Origin: CAINVV01 sp964506325
GTDB taxonomy: Bacteria; Bacteroidota; Bacteroidia; Bacteroidales; Prolixibacteraceae
Direction of reading: 5' to 3'
Length of the DNA: 17,246 nucleotides
Assembly: GCA_964506325.1 (NCBI GenBank)
Contig: CAZDLO010000071.1
Location: forward strand, 1-17,246
Positions 1-8,152 of this stretch are shown here, piece after piece. The notes beneath the pieces were generated by a model. The model searched no databases. It had not been told where the DNA came from and was given only the letters and a program-made list of their open reading frames with translations. Position numbers and translations under genes: made by a program. The first letter of the stretch is position 1, and each line of letters starts with the position of its first letter.

Positions 1-813
1 ACCAGTTCAGTACTGTTCCTGGTTGCCTGGCACTTTTTACTTTATATGATCGCGGAACTGATTGAATTTTCACCAGCCATAGCAGAGTGGCTAGGTAGCC
101 GCAGGGCAAGGAATATCCTGAAAGGTATGACGATTGGGGCTGTAATTTTCGGTATTACCTTGTCAACGCTCCATCAGTCCGGACTAGGAGCACTTTACCT
201 GATGGCAAAAGATAAAATCCATCCGCTATGGTATTCGGAATTTATCCCGATATTATTCCTGGTATCCAGTGTTTTCGCCGGATTATCCATGGTAATCTTT
301 GAAGGATCAATCAGTCACAAAGTATTTTCTGACCAGGTTAGCGGGAAGGATCACAAAGCTCACGAGGGCATTGTTCACAGCCTCGCCAAGATCTGCGCCG
401 GAGCCATGTTCGCCTACTTATTCCTACAGTTGCTCGTCTTTATACATGACAAAAACTGGGAATACCTTAATACCCCCATGGGCTACTGGTTCCTGCTGGA
501 AATGATCGGCTTTGTACTTCTGCCCATGCTGCTTTTCTTTTACGCCTACCGCAGGAATAACCAACTGCTGATAAAAATTGCGGCCATCCTCACCATGACC
601 GGTGTTATCCTTAACAGGTTGAATGTAACAGTTATCGGTTTCAATTGGGACTTGCCGGTTCATTATGTGCCTTCCTGGATGGAGTTCGTTGTTACGCTAA
701 CAGTCATATTCACAGAGATTTGGATTTTCAGGTGGGTTATCCGCAGAATGCCTGTATTAAGGGATTCTCCCGAATGGGCAAAAGAAAGTGATTCACAACA
801 AAATATCAGGTAA
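1..813 (+). CDS. NrfD/HybB-like integral membrane subunit of a quinone-linked oxidoreductase (5' end missing)
   Basis: The reading frame is open from base 1, so the start lies left of the window; the first internal ATG at 46 is not a convincing start because it falls inside a hydrophobic helix. The visible 270 residues contain about seven hydrophobic segments, around 3-20, 42-62, 80-105, 129-149, 162-182, 190-205 and 227-247. The stretch reading NRLNVTVIGFNW, then YVPSWMEFVVTL, is typical of the C-terminal half of HybB/HmcC/NrfD-family proteins. In this family the multi-helix subunit binds menaquinone and passes electrons to or from an iron-sulfur subunit in complexes such as hydrogenase-2, Qrc or polysulfide reductase. 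The usual family size is about 10 helices, so roughly a third is missing. Which complex this belongs to cannot be decided, because the catalytic and FeS genes would lie upstream. It probably shares a transcript with the GcvH-like gene 65 bp downstream. Confidence 0.85.
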   Translation, partial: TSSVLFLVAWHFLLYMIAELIEFSPAIAEWLGSRRARNILKGMTIGAVIFGITLSTLHQSGLGALYLMAKDKIHPLWYSEFIPILFLVSSVFAGLSMVIFEGSISHKVFSDQVSGKDHKAHEGIVHSLAKICAGAMFAYLFLQLLVFIHDKNWEYLNTPMGYWFLLEMIGFVLLPMLLFFYAYRRNNQLLIKIAAILTMTGVILNRLNVTVIGFNWDLPVHYVPSWMEFVVTLTVIFTEIWIFRWVIRRMPVLRDSPEWAKESDSQQNIR

Positions 814-877
814 AGAAAGAATCGTTTAAAACGCTTACCTTCAAAGAATCAATTTTACATACTTAAAATCAAATACC

Positions 878-1651
878 ATGGATGGATTTTCTTATCACAA
901 CATTTTTGACACGAAAGGAATTGAATATCTGGTAATTATTTCCTTTTTCCTAATTCTTGTTCCATTTTGGATTCTGCTTAACAGGCAGGTGAAAATTTCC
1001 AAAGAAATTCAAAGAAAGCTGGGAACTCTTACTGCCAATGCATTGAGAATTCCACAGGGGATATTTTTCAGTCAGAACCATACCTGGACACATCTCGACA
1101 AAGGAGGAGTAGCCCGTGTCGGATTGGACGATTTCCTGGTACACATCACTGGTGATGTCAGGATCACAAAGCTGAAGAAATCTGGCGATTTGATTCAAAA
1201 GGGTGACTACCTGGCAGACGTTGAGCACAACGGGAAATCGTTTAAAATTACGTCTCCCATATCCGGAGAAATAGTCGAAAACAACAGTTTGTTGCTGACA
1301 CATCAGGAAATGTTAAACGAGGATCCGTACCAGAAAGGCTGGATTTACAGGGTTAAACCATCCAGATGGATCGCAGAAACCAGTTCTTTTTATTTGGCGG
1401 AAGAGGCAACAAACTGGTCTGAAAAGGAAATTGAACGCTTCAAGGACTTTTTGGCCACCTCTGTTGAGCGGTATGCGCAGGATCCTTCAATGGTTGTTTT
1501 ACAGGATGGTGGCGAATTGATAGATCACCCTCTTTCTGAGCTTCCTGGTGAAGTATGGCAGGATTTCCAGCATCGGTTCCTGGGAGTTAAATCAAAATAT
1601 CCTCATTTCCAAAGTATTGGTAAACAGGAGTATGGTCCTGAATATTTCTGA
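878..1651 (+). CDS. Membrane-anchored GcvH-like protein lacking the canonical lipoyl lysine
   Basis: A 257-residue protein with one N-terminal membrane helix (about residues 17-34) and a glycine-cleavage-H-like (lipoyl/biotinyl-type) domain at about 57-162. Recognisable family features are HTW near 68-70, VGLDDFLVHITGDV (81-94), SPISGEIVENN (126-136) and NEDPYQKGW (147-155). In true GcvH the carrier lysine lies in ESVKA, eight residues before SP. Here the aligned stretch is EHNGKS (116-121), so Gly119 takes the lysine position and Lys120 is shifted by one. Either lipoylation is lost or an atypical lysine is used. The roughly 95-residue C-terminal tail, rich in charged residues, is not part of GcvH. 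No other glycine-cleavage gene is present. The position right after an NrfD-type subunit suggests an accessory role in that membrane complex rather than in glycine catabolism (inference). A strong terminator follows the gene. Confidence 0.75.
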   Translation: MDGFSYHNIFDTKGIEYLVIISFFLILVPFWILLNRQVKISKEIQRKLGTLTANALRIPQGIFFSQNHTWTHLDKGGVARVGLDDFLVHITGDVRITKLKKSGDLIQKGDYLADVEHNGKSFKITSPISGEIVENNSLLLTHQEMLNEDPYQKGWIYRVKPSRWIAETSSFYLAEEATNWSEKEIERFKDFLATSVERYAQDPSMVVLQDGGELIDHPLSELPGEVWQDFQHRFLGVKSKYPHFQSIGKQEYGPEYF

Positions 1652-1709
1652 ATCAGTCAGTGACACGTGTTCCGGATATTTACAGTTCCTGAAATAATTG
1701 GTAACTTTA

Positions 1710-1743
1710 GAAGCGGTGTGACTTTCACATCGCTTCATTTTTG
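1710..1743 (+). terminator. Intrinsic terminator after the NrfD/GcvH-like operon
   Basis: An 11-bp stem (1710-1720 with 1726-1736, one G-U pair) encloses the 5-nt loop acttt and is followed by atttttg. It separates the respiratory genes from the sensor-kinase unit. The remaining 115 bases up to the kinase start (1744-1858) are AT-rich; I see only imperfect matches to TAnnTTTG there (for example aatatttg near 1790). Confidence 0.85.
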
Positions 1744-1858
1744 AAATGCGGTTAATTGCCTGGCTGATATTCAGACAATAAAATTGAATATTTGAATGCT
1801 TTATAAAATTTTACGATTAACTTAGCCTGTCAGTACAAATCCATAATTCTTTGGTACA

Positions 1859-3529
1859 ATGGGATGGCGTAAAAAAATGTCCGACGAAACCTTTGTCGGT
1901 GGACCGCTTATAAGTGGATATGTTAAATTCCGGTCTTCGATTTATGGCAGGGTAGTAATTACCATTGTAATTTCCTCCTTCTTCCTTTTCTTGTCTTTTG
2001 GTCTGATATTCAGATCGGTAAATGAGGAATACATGAAATCTGTCATCCAGGAGAATGGCAACAACATCGGGTATATTGTGCAGGGTGCACTGTATCGCTC
2101 CATGCTCGAAAATGACAGGACATCCCTGCAGGGAACCCTCGATGTCATCAACACCATGTCTGGTATTGATGATGTTAATTTGTACGATAGCCGGAATAAC
2201 CTGGTCTATTCATCCATTGCCAATGATTCAACCAATCACAGCGACCCCGATTGCATAAGCTGCCACACGAACTTTAATGAGATGTTCTCTGCCAAAGAGA
2301 AGTCTTACAGGATCATCGACATTGACAGCGAATGCAGTATGAACCACAATAACAACAATTGCAGGCATTTGCTGATAAAGTCACCGATCTTGAACAGAAA
2401 ATCGTGTTCCACAAGTTCCTGCCATGCCCATAGTCCGGAGGAGGAGGTGCTGGGATCACTGGTCATCAAGATGCCTCTTGGCGGACTGGACCTTGCCCTG
2501 AAGGACTCCACCACCAATTACTATCTTCTCGCGTCGTTCCTTACCGGCCTGCTGCTGCTGTTCCTCTTTTTCTTTACCAGGAAAAAAATCAGGAATCCGC
2601 TGAATGCCATCATAAAGGCCAGTGAAGCGGTTACCAGGGGAGACCGAAGCACCAGGCTTGTTATTACGCCGCACCAGTTGTCGGATATGAGAATGGTATC
2701 CTACGCTTTTAACAACATGCTTGACAACCTGCAGGCATCTACCAATGAACTGCATAACTGGTCACAACAGCTTGAATACAAGGTTCAGAAAAAGTCTGAA
2801 GAGCTTGGCCAGGCCCAAAAGGAGTTAATTAGCGTCGAAAGAATTGCTTCACTTGGCAAATTGTCTCTTTCCGTGGCACATGAAATCAACAATCCATTGT
2901 CGGGGATTCTGATCTATTCCAAGCTGATCCAAAAGCAGTTAGGTAACCAGGATATCGAGTCCGCCAAAAAGGAATCGATGCTCAAAAATCTAAGGTTGAT
3001 CGAAAGTGAAACCAAACGCTGCGGCGATATTGTCAAAGGGTTGCTTGATTTTTCGAGGAAGGACCAGGATGGTTTTGAACCCAAACACCTGCATGAAATC
3101 CTCTCAGAAACCTTTGAGCTGATGATTCATCCCATGAAAATTGCCAATGTCAATTTTTTGTGTGATTTCTCAGCTAAGCCGGATGTGATTTATTGCAGTC
3201 CCAACCAGATCAAGCAGGCATGTATCGGAATACTTGTCAATGCCTCAGAAGCCCTTACCGAGAACGGTGAAGTGCTGTTCAAAACCTCCAACCCGGATGA
3301 AAACCATATCCGCATTGATATCTCAGACAATGGAGTTGGAATTTCAGAGGAAGACATTCCACATATTTTTGAACCATTTTTCTCCACCAAGGAGAACGTA
3401 AGCGGCATAGGATTAGGGTTGGCGATAGTCCATGGAATAGTTCAGAATCACAAGGGGAAAATTGAAGTCAAGTCGGAAAGAGGTAAGGGAACTACGATTT
3501 CCATAACCTTAACATTGACAAAGAATTAA
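1859..3529 (+). CDS. Membrane sensor histidine kinase with heme-type CXXCH motifs in its periplasmic domain
   Basis: A 556-residue kinase. Helix TM1 is at about 31-51 and TM2 at about 221-239, leaving a periplasmic domain of about 170 residues. That domain contains CISCH (132-136, a CXXCH motif) and CSTSSCH (183-189, a CX4CH motif), plus a further Cys pair at 159 and 168 (CRH). The second motif followed by AHSPEEEVLGSLVIK resembles a recurrent periplasmic module found in many kinases of anaerobes. The cytoplasmic part has a HAMP linker (about 240-293), a coiled coil (about 295-325), HisKA with phospho-acceptor His341 in HEINNP, and HATPase_c with N461 (NASEAL), DNGVGI (490-495) and GIGLGLA (516-522). 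It probably senses redox state or a small ligand through c-type heme and phosphorylates the regulator encoded 11 bp downstream. An alternative start is Met7 (1877); no Shine-Dalgarno sequence decides between them. Heme attachment is predicted, not shown. Confidence 0.9.
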   Translation: MGWRKKMSDETFVGGPLISGYVKFRSSIYGRVVITIVISSFFLFLSFGLIFRSVNEEYMKSVIQENGNNIGYIVQGALYRSMLENDRTSLQGTLDVINTMSGIDDVNLYDSRNNLVYSSIANDSTNHSDPDCISCHTNFNEMFSAKEKSYRIIDIDSECSMNHNNNNCRHLLIKSPILNRKSCSTSSCHAHSPEEEVLGSLVIKMPLGGLDLALKDSTTNYYLLASFLTGLLLLFLFFFTRKKIRNPLNAIIKASEAVTRGDRSTRLVITPHQLSDMRMVSYAFNNMLDNLQASTNELHNWSQQLEYKVQKKSEELGQAQKELISVERIASLGKLSLSVAHEINNPLSGILIYSKLIQKQLGNQDIESAKKESMLKNLRLIESETKRCGDIVKGLLDFSRKDQDGFEPKHLHEILSETFELMIHPMKIANVNFLCDFSAKPDVIYCSPNQIKQACIGILVNASEALTENGEVLFKTSNPDENHIRIDISDNGVGISEEDIPHIFEPFFSTKENVSGIGLGLAIVHGIVQNHKGKIEVKSERGKGTTISITLTLTKN

Positions 3530-3540
3530 ATATAAATCAA

Positions 3541-4884
3541 ATGGCGAAGAAAGTATCTATCTTAATAGTTGACGACGAAGAATCAGTCAGGGATTCCTTG
3601 TTCAACTGGTTTATTGAAGACGGTTACAGGGTTGAATGTGCCGAAAATGCAAAGAAGGCATTGGCCATTCTCCAGGCCGAAATCTTTGATATTGTTTTGG
3701 CAGACATTAAAATGCCAGGTATGGATGGGCTTGAAATGCTCAAGAGAATAAAGGCCCTGAGGAAAGATTCCATCGTAATTATCATGACCGCGTTTGCTAC
3801 CGTTGATACCGCCGTACAGGCGTTGAAGGATGGTGCTTATGATTATGTGACAAAGCCGTTTGATCCTGACGATCTGTCTCATTTGATCCGTAACGCCTCC
3901 AGGGAAATATCCCTGGTTGAAGAAAATGAAATACTGAAGGACCGCGTAGTTTCCCTGGAAAATGTCGGCGATATTGTTGGAAACAGCGTCTCCATGCAAA
4001 TGGTTTTCCACGAAATAGAGAGTGTTGCCAATTCAAGTGCCTCTGTCATCATTACAGGGGAGAGCGGAACTGGTAAAGAGCTTGTTGCCAGAGCTATACA
4101 TGGAAATTCGCCGCGAAGGTTCTTCCCGATGGTCAGCGTCCATTGTGGTGCTTTGACGGAAAGCCTTCTGGAGAGTGAACTTTTCGGACACGAAAAAGGT
4201 GCATTTACAGGAGCTGTTTACAACCGCAAGGGAAGATTTGAAATGGCTGACAGCGGGACCATTTTTTTGGATGAGATTGCCACAATCTCACCTAAAATGC
4301 AGGTCGAGCTTCTTCGGGTGCTGGAAAGCAAGAGTTTTGTCAGGGTTGGCGGCAATAAGGAAATAAGTTCCGATTTCAGGGTTATTTGTGCGACAAACCG
4401 GGACCTGAAAAATATGGTGGAAAAAGGTACTTTTCGGGAAGACCTGTTTTACAGGCTCAATGTTGTCAACATTCATGTTCCTCCGCTGAGGGAACGTACT
4501 GAGGATATTCCCCTGTTGGTTGATCATTTTATTAAAAAGTATTGTGTTTCAATGAACAAACCCCTAATGACTCTTGATTCCTCTGCTCTGAAGCGCCTGG
4601 AAGAATATCCGTTTCCGGGGAATATCAGGGAATTGGAGAACATGATCGAACGAGCTATCGTCGTAGGCAGTGGGAAAAAAATTGGGGTCAAAGACCTTCC
4701 GTTGTGGAAGGAAGCAGCCATTCCCTCCTTTGAAAGTCTTGATGATCTTGGAAGGAAGCACATTTTTCAGATTCTCAATAAATACGATTGGAATATTTCG
4801 GCCTCTGCCAAAGCCCTGAAAGTTGACAGGGTGACACTTTACAATAAAATCAAAAAATACGATCTAAAACCAAACAAGGGATAA
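3541..4884 (+). CDS. Sigma-54-dependent response regulator of the NtrC family
   Basis: A 447-residue protein with three domains. The receiver (1-120) has acidic pair Asp11/Asp12, phospho-acceptor Asp55 (LADIKMPGMDG), Thr83 and Lys105. The AAA+ domain (about 145-380) has Walker A GESGTGKE (173-180), the sigma-54-contacting loop GAFTGA (220-225), Walker B IFLDEI (241-246), sensor I ATNR (284-287) and the sensor II region GNIREL (360-365). The C-terminal Fis-type helix-turn-helix is at about 414-440 (NISASAKALKVDRVTLYNKI). Phosphorylated proteins of this type oligomerise, bind upstream enhancers and open sigma-54 RNA-polymerase promoters by ATP hydrolysis. The gene follows its kinase by 11 bp, so the two form an operon and very likely a cognate pair. 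All motifs needed for sigma-54 activation are intact. The target promoter is not identifiable here; the neighbouring respiratory operon is the natural guess. Confidence 0.95.
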   Translation: MAKKVSILIVDDEESVRDSLFNWFIEDGYRVECAENAKKALAILQAEIFDIVLADIKMPGMDGLEMLKRIKALRKDSIVIIMTAFATVDTAVQALKDGAYDYVTKPFDPDDLSHLIRNASREISLVEENEILKDRVVSLENVGDIVGNSVSMQMVFHEIESVANSSASVIITGESGTGKELVARAIHGNSPRRFFPMVSVHCGALTESLLESELFGHEKGAFTGAVYNRKGRFEMADSGTIFLDEIATISPKMQVELLRVLESKSFVRVGGNKEISSDFRVICATNRDLKNMVEKGTFREDLFYRLNVVNIHVPPLRERTEDIPLLVDHFIKKYCVSMNKPLMTLDSSALKRLEEYPFPGNIRELENMIERAIVVGSGKKIGVKDLPLWKEAAIPSFESLDDLGRKHIFQILNKYDWNISASAKALKVDRVTLYNKIKKYDLKPNKG

Positions 4885-4885
4885 T

Positions 4886-4960
4886 TTTTGGATGTAAATG
4901 TTTGACATTTAAAGTCATAGTGAAACTTTAAATGTCAGTCTGAATATTTTGCATCCAAAA
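4886..4960. repeat. Nested inverted repeat after the response-regulator gene
   Basis: The inner arms tgacatttaaagt (4903-4915) and actttaaatgtca (4925-4937) are perfect 13-bp complements around a 9-nt loop. Outer arms ttttggatg (4886-4894) and catccaaaa (4952-4960) are also perfect complements. The inner hairpin can form in RNA from either strand, but neither side has a clean U-tract directly after the stem. It may be a weak bidirectional terminator, an mRNA-protecting stem or an operator. Confidence 0.6.
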
Positions 4961-5039
4961 TGTCAACAGCACTGCCTTAAAAATGCTTCCAGGGTTTTTG
5001 GTTATCAATGTTCAAAATTCCATCCAAAGTTTTCAGTGA

Positions 5040-5573
5040 ATGAGTCCGGAACAGATCATTTTGATGTCGTTTGGGCATTTTGAGAAAGATCTTCTTAAAA
5101 TGATTGTTCAGGATGTTGAGCGCGAATTTTCACTTCCTGTAAGGACAAGGACCGGACATCTTGACCTGAGTGAATTTTACGATCCATCCAGGAGACAGTA
5201 CAATGGTTTCAGTCTTTTAAAGGAGGTCGACACAAAATATTCCTCGGATTCGGAGAAGATCATCGGGTTATTCGATGTGGATCTTTACATACCGATTTTA
5301 ACTTACATTTTTGGTCAGGCATACCTGAACGGAAGAGCCGGTATCGCTTCTGTCTTCAGGCTTAGAAACGAACGTTACGGGTTAAGGAGAAATGAGGAAA
5401 TACTCGTGGAACGGTTCAGAAAAGAGGTGATTCATGAACTGGGTCATTGTTTTGGACTGATCCATTGTCATGATTCCCTTTGTGTAATGAGATCAAGTAC
5501 TTACGTGGAAGATATTGACCAAAAAACCCACAGCCTCTGCCACCGTTGCAGGCTTTTGCTTCTTCCGGCATAA
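5040..5573 (+). CDS. amzA: Archaemetzincin-family zinc metalloprotease
   Basis: A 177-residue protein with the full archaemetzincin signature. HELGHCFGLIH (132-142) gives the catalytic base Glu133 and the zinc ligands His132, His136 and His142. Cys143, Cys148, Met150 (the Met-turn) and Cys167/Cys170 follow, matching the family pattern of a HEXXHXXGXXH core with four conserved cysteines that bind a second zinc. FGQAYLNGRAGIASVFRL (91-108) is the usual beta-strand region before the active site. The length matches the small archaeal and bacterial members. There is no signal peptide or membrane helix, so a cytoplasmic location is likely; natural substrates of bacterial members are unknown. It stands alone, 155 bp after the regulator and convergent with the hydrolase gene 33 bp beyond. 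The ATG overlaps an upstream tga (cagtgaatg) and no Shine-Dalgarno sequence is visible. Confidence 0.9.
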   Translation: MSPEQIILMSFGHFEKDLLKMIVQDVEREFSLPVRTRTGHLDLSEFYDPSRRQYNGFSLLKEVDTKYSSDSEKIIGLFDVDLYIPILTYIFGQAYLNGRAGIASVFRLRNERYGLRRNEEILVERFRKEVIHELGHCFGLIHCHDSLCVMRSSTYVEDIDQKTHSLCHRCRLLLLPA

Positions 5574-5606
5574 ACGGGTACATTCATTTTCCGGGTATTG
5601 GCCAAC

Positions 5607-6530
5607 CTATTGAAGGTATTTGTCGAACCATTCAGTGAATGCAATGAGATAAACCGTGACATCAGGCCATAACTTATGAGTACCACCTTGTTTGATCATC
5701 AGTTCACACGGAACATTCATTTCTTTCATTTTTTGAATCAAGGATGTTGATTGCTGAAGGGGAATCAGCTCATCCATGTCGCCATGTGCGATCAATGTGG
5801 GGGCCGTCTTTGAAGTAATCAGATTGATTGGAGAGATTTCACGTCCAATTTCCAGCAGTTTGTCCTTGTCTGTAATGATTTCGAAATGTTTGGTCTCCTT
5901 GTTCCAGGTCTTGAATTCGAAGGCAGCCCTGTAGTCTGAAAGTAAGTCGGTGCCCATTGAAACCTTGCCTTGCCGGCCAAAATTGAGGAAATCGGTCGGT
6001 GGAAAGAAACATGCTACTGCCTGCACATTGCCCGACATCCTGTCGACCGGATCCTTCGCAGCCGGATCCGCATCATAACCGGTTGTTCCCATCATTAGTG
6101 AGATGTAACCTCCTGATGAAAAACCTGTTATTCCCAGTTTGTCAGGATTTATGTTGTATTTTGCGGCATTAAACCTGATAAACCGGACTGCCCGGTGCAC
6201 ATCAGATACAACTTCCATATTGTTGTATTTCGGGGCAGAGCCATGGCATACTTCAAAAACGGTATAGCCCTTCATGAGATAGGGCTGAGCGATGGAGGCC
6301 GACCATTCGAGCGCCATGTCGAAATTGGATCTGACTCCCGCACTTATGGCAAGGATAATTCCGCGGTTGTTGGATTTTGCCTTTGGCGTCAGTACATTCA
6401 TGGTGAGGGCCATTCCATCCTTTCTTCCGTAAATCACCTCTTCCATGCTCCCGATCTCACTCTCCTTCGTTTGGGAAAAAGCAGGAACCAGGAGCATTGC
6501 CAAAAATGTTGCAAGTATATATTTTCTCAT
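5607..6530 (-). CDS. Secreted alpha/beta hydrolase (esterase/peptidase-like)
   Basis: A 307-residue protein with an N-terminal signal peptide (about 1-19, ending PAFS before QTKES) and no lipobox Cys, so probably periplasmic or exported. The fold is alpha/beta hydrolase: nucleophile elbow GFSSGG (136-141, Ser138), acid Asp253 in HGDMDELIPL (249-258) and His285 in GGTHKLW (282-288). VHRAVRFIRFNAAKYNINPDK before the elbow is typical of BD-FAE/acetyl-esterase-like and prolyl-oligopeptidase-like enzymes. The substrate cannot be read from sequence; ester cleavage on acylated glycans is one possibility. It starts 30 bp after the prfC stop on the same strand, so it is probably co-transcribed with prfC without functional relation. 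It converges on the archaemetzincin gene, and I see no clear terminator in the 33-bp gap. Confidence 0.85.
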   Translation of the reverse strand: MRKYILATFLAMLLVPAFSQTKESEIGSMEEVIYGRKDGMALTMNVLTPKAKSNNRGIILAISAGVRSNFDMALEWSASIAQPYLMKGYTVFEVCHGSAPKYNNMEVVSDVHRAVRFIRFNAAKYNINPDKLGITGFSSGGYISLMMGTTGYDADPAAKDPVDRMSGNVQAVACFFPPTDFLNFGRQGKVSMGTDLLSDYRAAFEFKTWNKETKHFEIITDKDKLLEIGREISPINLITSKTAPTLIAHGDMDELIPLQQSTSLIQKMKEMNVPCELMIKQGGTHKLWPDVTVYLIAFTEWFDKYLQ

Positions 6531-6560
6531 TCTCAGGAGTTTTGCTTCAGGTTTGTTCGG

Positions 6561-8135
6561 TCAGAATTCCGACGTGAAGTGAAATTTTATTTTTGGGAAA
6601 TCACGTTGCGCCATATCAAGTATAAAGGAGGAATCCGCTAGGAAAACATCACGCCCCTGCTTGTCTGTAGCCATTTTATTGTATTTCCGTTTCTTGAAAT
6701 CCACGAGAGTGGCTTTATCGTCGCTCTGGATCCAGCATGCCTTGTAAAGCGAGATGGATTCCCAACGGCATTTCGCATTGTATTCATGTTCAAGCCGGTA
6801 TTCGATAACTTCAAACTGTAGCGCACCAACAGTTCCGATGATTCTACGGCCATTGAGCGAGCTGGTGAACAGCTGGGCAACACCTTCATCCATCAGCTGA
6901 TCCACCCCTTTGGCAAGCTGCTTCGATCGCATGGGATCAGCATTCTCGATGTACCGGAATATTTCAGGCGAGAAGGAAGGTATTCCCTTGTAATGCAATA
7001 TTTCACCTTCGGTTACTGTGTCTCCGATAACAAAATTGCCGGTGTCGGGTAATCCTATGATATCACCAGGGAAGGCATTTTCTATCACCTCCTTTTTATC
7101 AGCCATAAAGGCTGTCGGACTTGAATATTTAAAAGTTTTACCCAAACGGATATGCCTGTAATTTTTGTTGCGCTCAAACGTGCCTGAACATATTTTTACA
7201 AATGCAATCCTGCTTCGGTGGTTGGGATCGATATTGGCATGAATTTTAAATACAAATCCTGTAAATGTATCTTCATCAGGATGTACAAGTCTTTCTTCTG
7301 CCTTCTTCGGTCGTGGGGAAGGGGCAAGTTTAACAAAAGTGTCGAGCAGCTCTTTTACTCCGAAATTGTACAGGGCACTGCCAAAAAACACAGGGGCCAG
7401 TTCACCGTCCAGGTAATGGTAATGGTCAAAATCGGGATAAATCCCTTCTACCATCTCCAGATCTTCACGGAGTATAACTGCGTCGTTACCAATGAGTTTA
7501 TCCAGGTTTGGGTCGTTCAGGTTTTCAAACCTGATTCCCTTTTCAATATCAGTTATGCTTGGATTGAATAGACTGAGACTGCTGTCAAAGATATTGTAGA
7601 CTCCCTTGAATTCAGGACCATTGTTGATTGGCCAGCTTAGTGGTCTGACCGTGATCCTCAGTTGTTTTTCTATATCGTCCAGAAGATCAAAGGTGTCGCC
7701 GGAGGGTCGGTCCATTTTATTGATAAAAATTATCACCGGGGTTTTCCGCATCCGGCAAACATTCATCAGTTTTTCAGTCTGAGGCTCAACACCCTTTGCA
7801 GCATCAATTACTATAATTACGCTATCCACAGCAGTGAGGGTGCGGAAAGTATCTTCCTGGAAATCCTGGTGACCGGGGGTGTCAAGGATATTGACCTTGT
7901 AGCCGTCATATTCGAAGCCCATCACAGAAGTTGCCACAGAAATTCCTCTCTGTCTCTCAATTTCCATGAAATCAGAGGTGGCACCTTTTTTTATTTTGTT
8001 GCTTTTCACTGCCCCGGCAACGTGTATGGCTCCGCCAAAAAGGAGCAGTTTTTCAGTCAGAGTCGTCTTTCCGGCATCCGGATGACTTACTATCCCAAAT
8101 GTTCTGCGACGCAGTATTTCTTCTTTTAAACCCAT
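6561..8135 (-). CDS. prfC: Peptide chain release factor 3 (RF3)
   Basis: A 524-residue translational GTPase, close to the usual RF3 length. G-domain motifs are G1 SHPDAGKT (17-24), the switch region GATSDFMEIERQRGISV (51-67), G3 DTPGHQDF (85-92) and G4 NKMD (139-142). The extended stretch after G4 (RPSGDTFDLLDDIEKQL) and the C-terminal GALQFEVIEYRLEHEY separate RF3 from EF-G. RF3 uses GTP to remove RF1 or RF2 from the ribosome after peptide release; it acts in the cytosol. A perfect TAnnTTTG element lies 18 bases before the start codon on this strand (8153-8160), giving a short leader. The secreted hydrolase follows 30 bp downstream. Confidence 0.97.
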   Translation of the reverse strand: MGLKEEILRRRTFGIVSHPDAGKTTLTEKLLLFGGAIHVAGAVKSNKIKKGATSDFMEIERQRGISVATSVMGFEYDGYKVNILDTPGHQDFQEDTFRTLTAVDSVIIVIDAAKGVEPQTEKLMNVCRMRKTPVIIFINKMDRPSGDTFDLLDDIEKQLRITVRPLSWPINNGPEFKGVYNIFDSSLSLFNPSITDIEKGIRFENLNDPNLDKLIGNDAVILREDLEMVEGIYPDFDHYHYLDGELAPVFFGSALYNFGVKELLDTFVKLAPSPRPKKAEERLVHPDEDTFTGFVFKIHANIDPNHRSRIAFVKICSGTFERNKNYRHIRLGKTFKYSSPTAFMADKKEVIENAFPGDIIGLPDTGNFVIGDTVTEGEILHYKGIPSFSPEIFRYIENADPMRSKQLAKGVDQLMDEGVAQLFTSSLNGRRIIGTVGALQFEVIEYRLEHEYNAKCRWESISLYKACWIQSDDKATLVDFKKRKYNKMATDKQGRDVFLADSSFILDMAQRDFPKIKFHFTSEF

Positions 8136-8152
8136 TGTTTTAAATTAGGCTG

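Noticed and set aside
878..1651. Glycine cleavage system H protein as a functional GcvH.
   Set aside because: It has a membrane helix, lacks lysine at the carrier position, has a long extra tail and no gcvT or gcvP nearby.
7218..8129. Plus-strand open frames opposite prfC.
   Set aside because: They lie antisense to a well-conserved RF3 gene and show no recognisable protein features.
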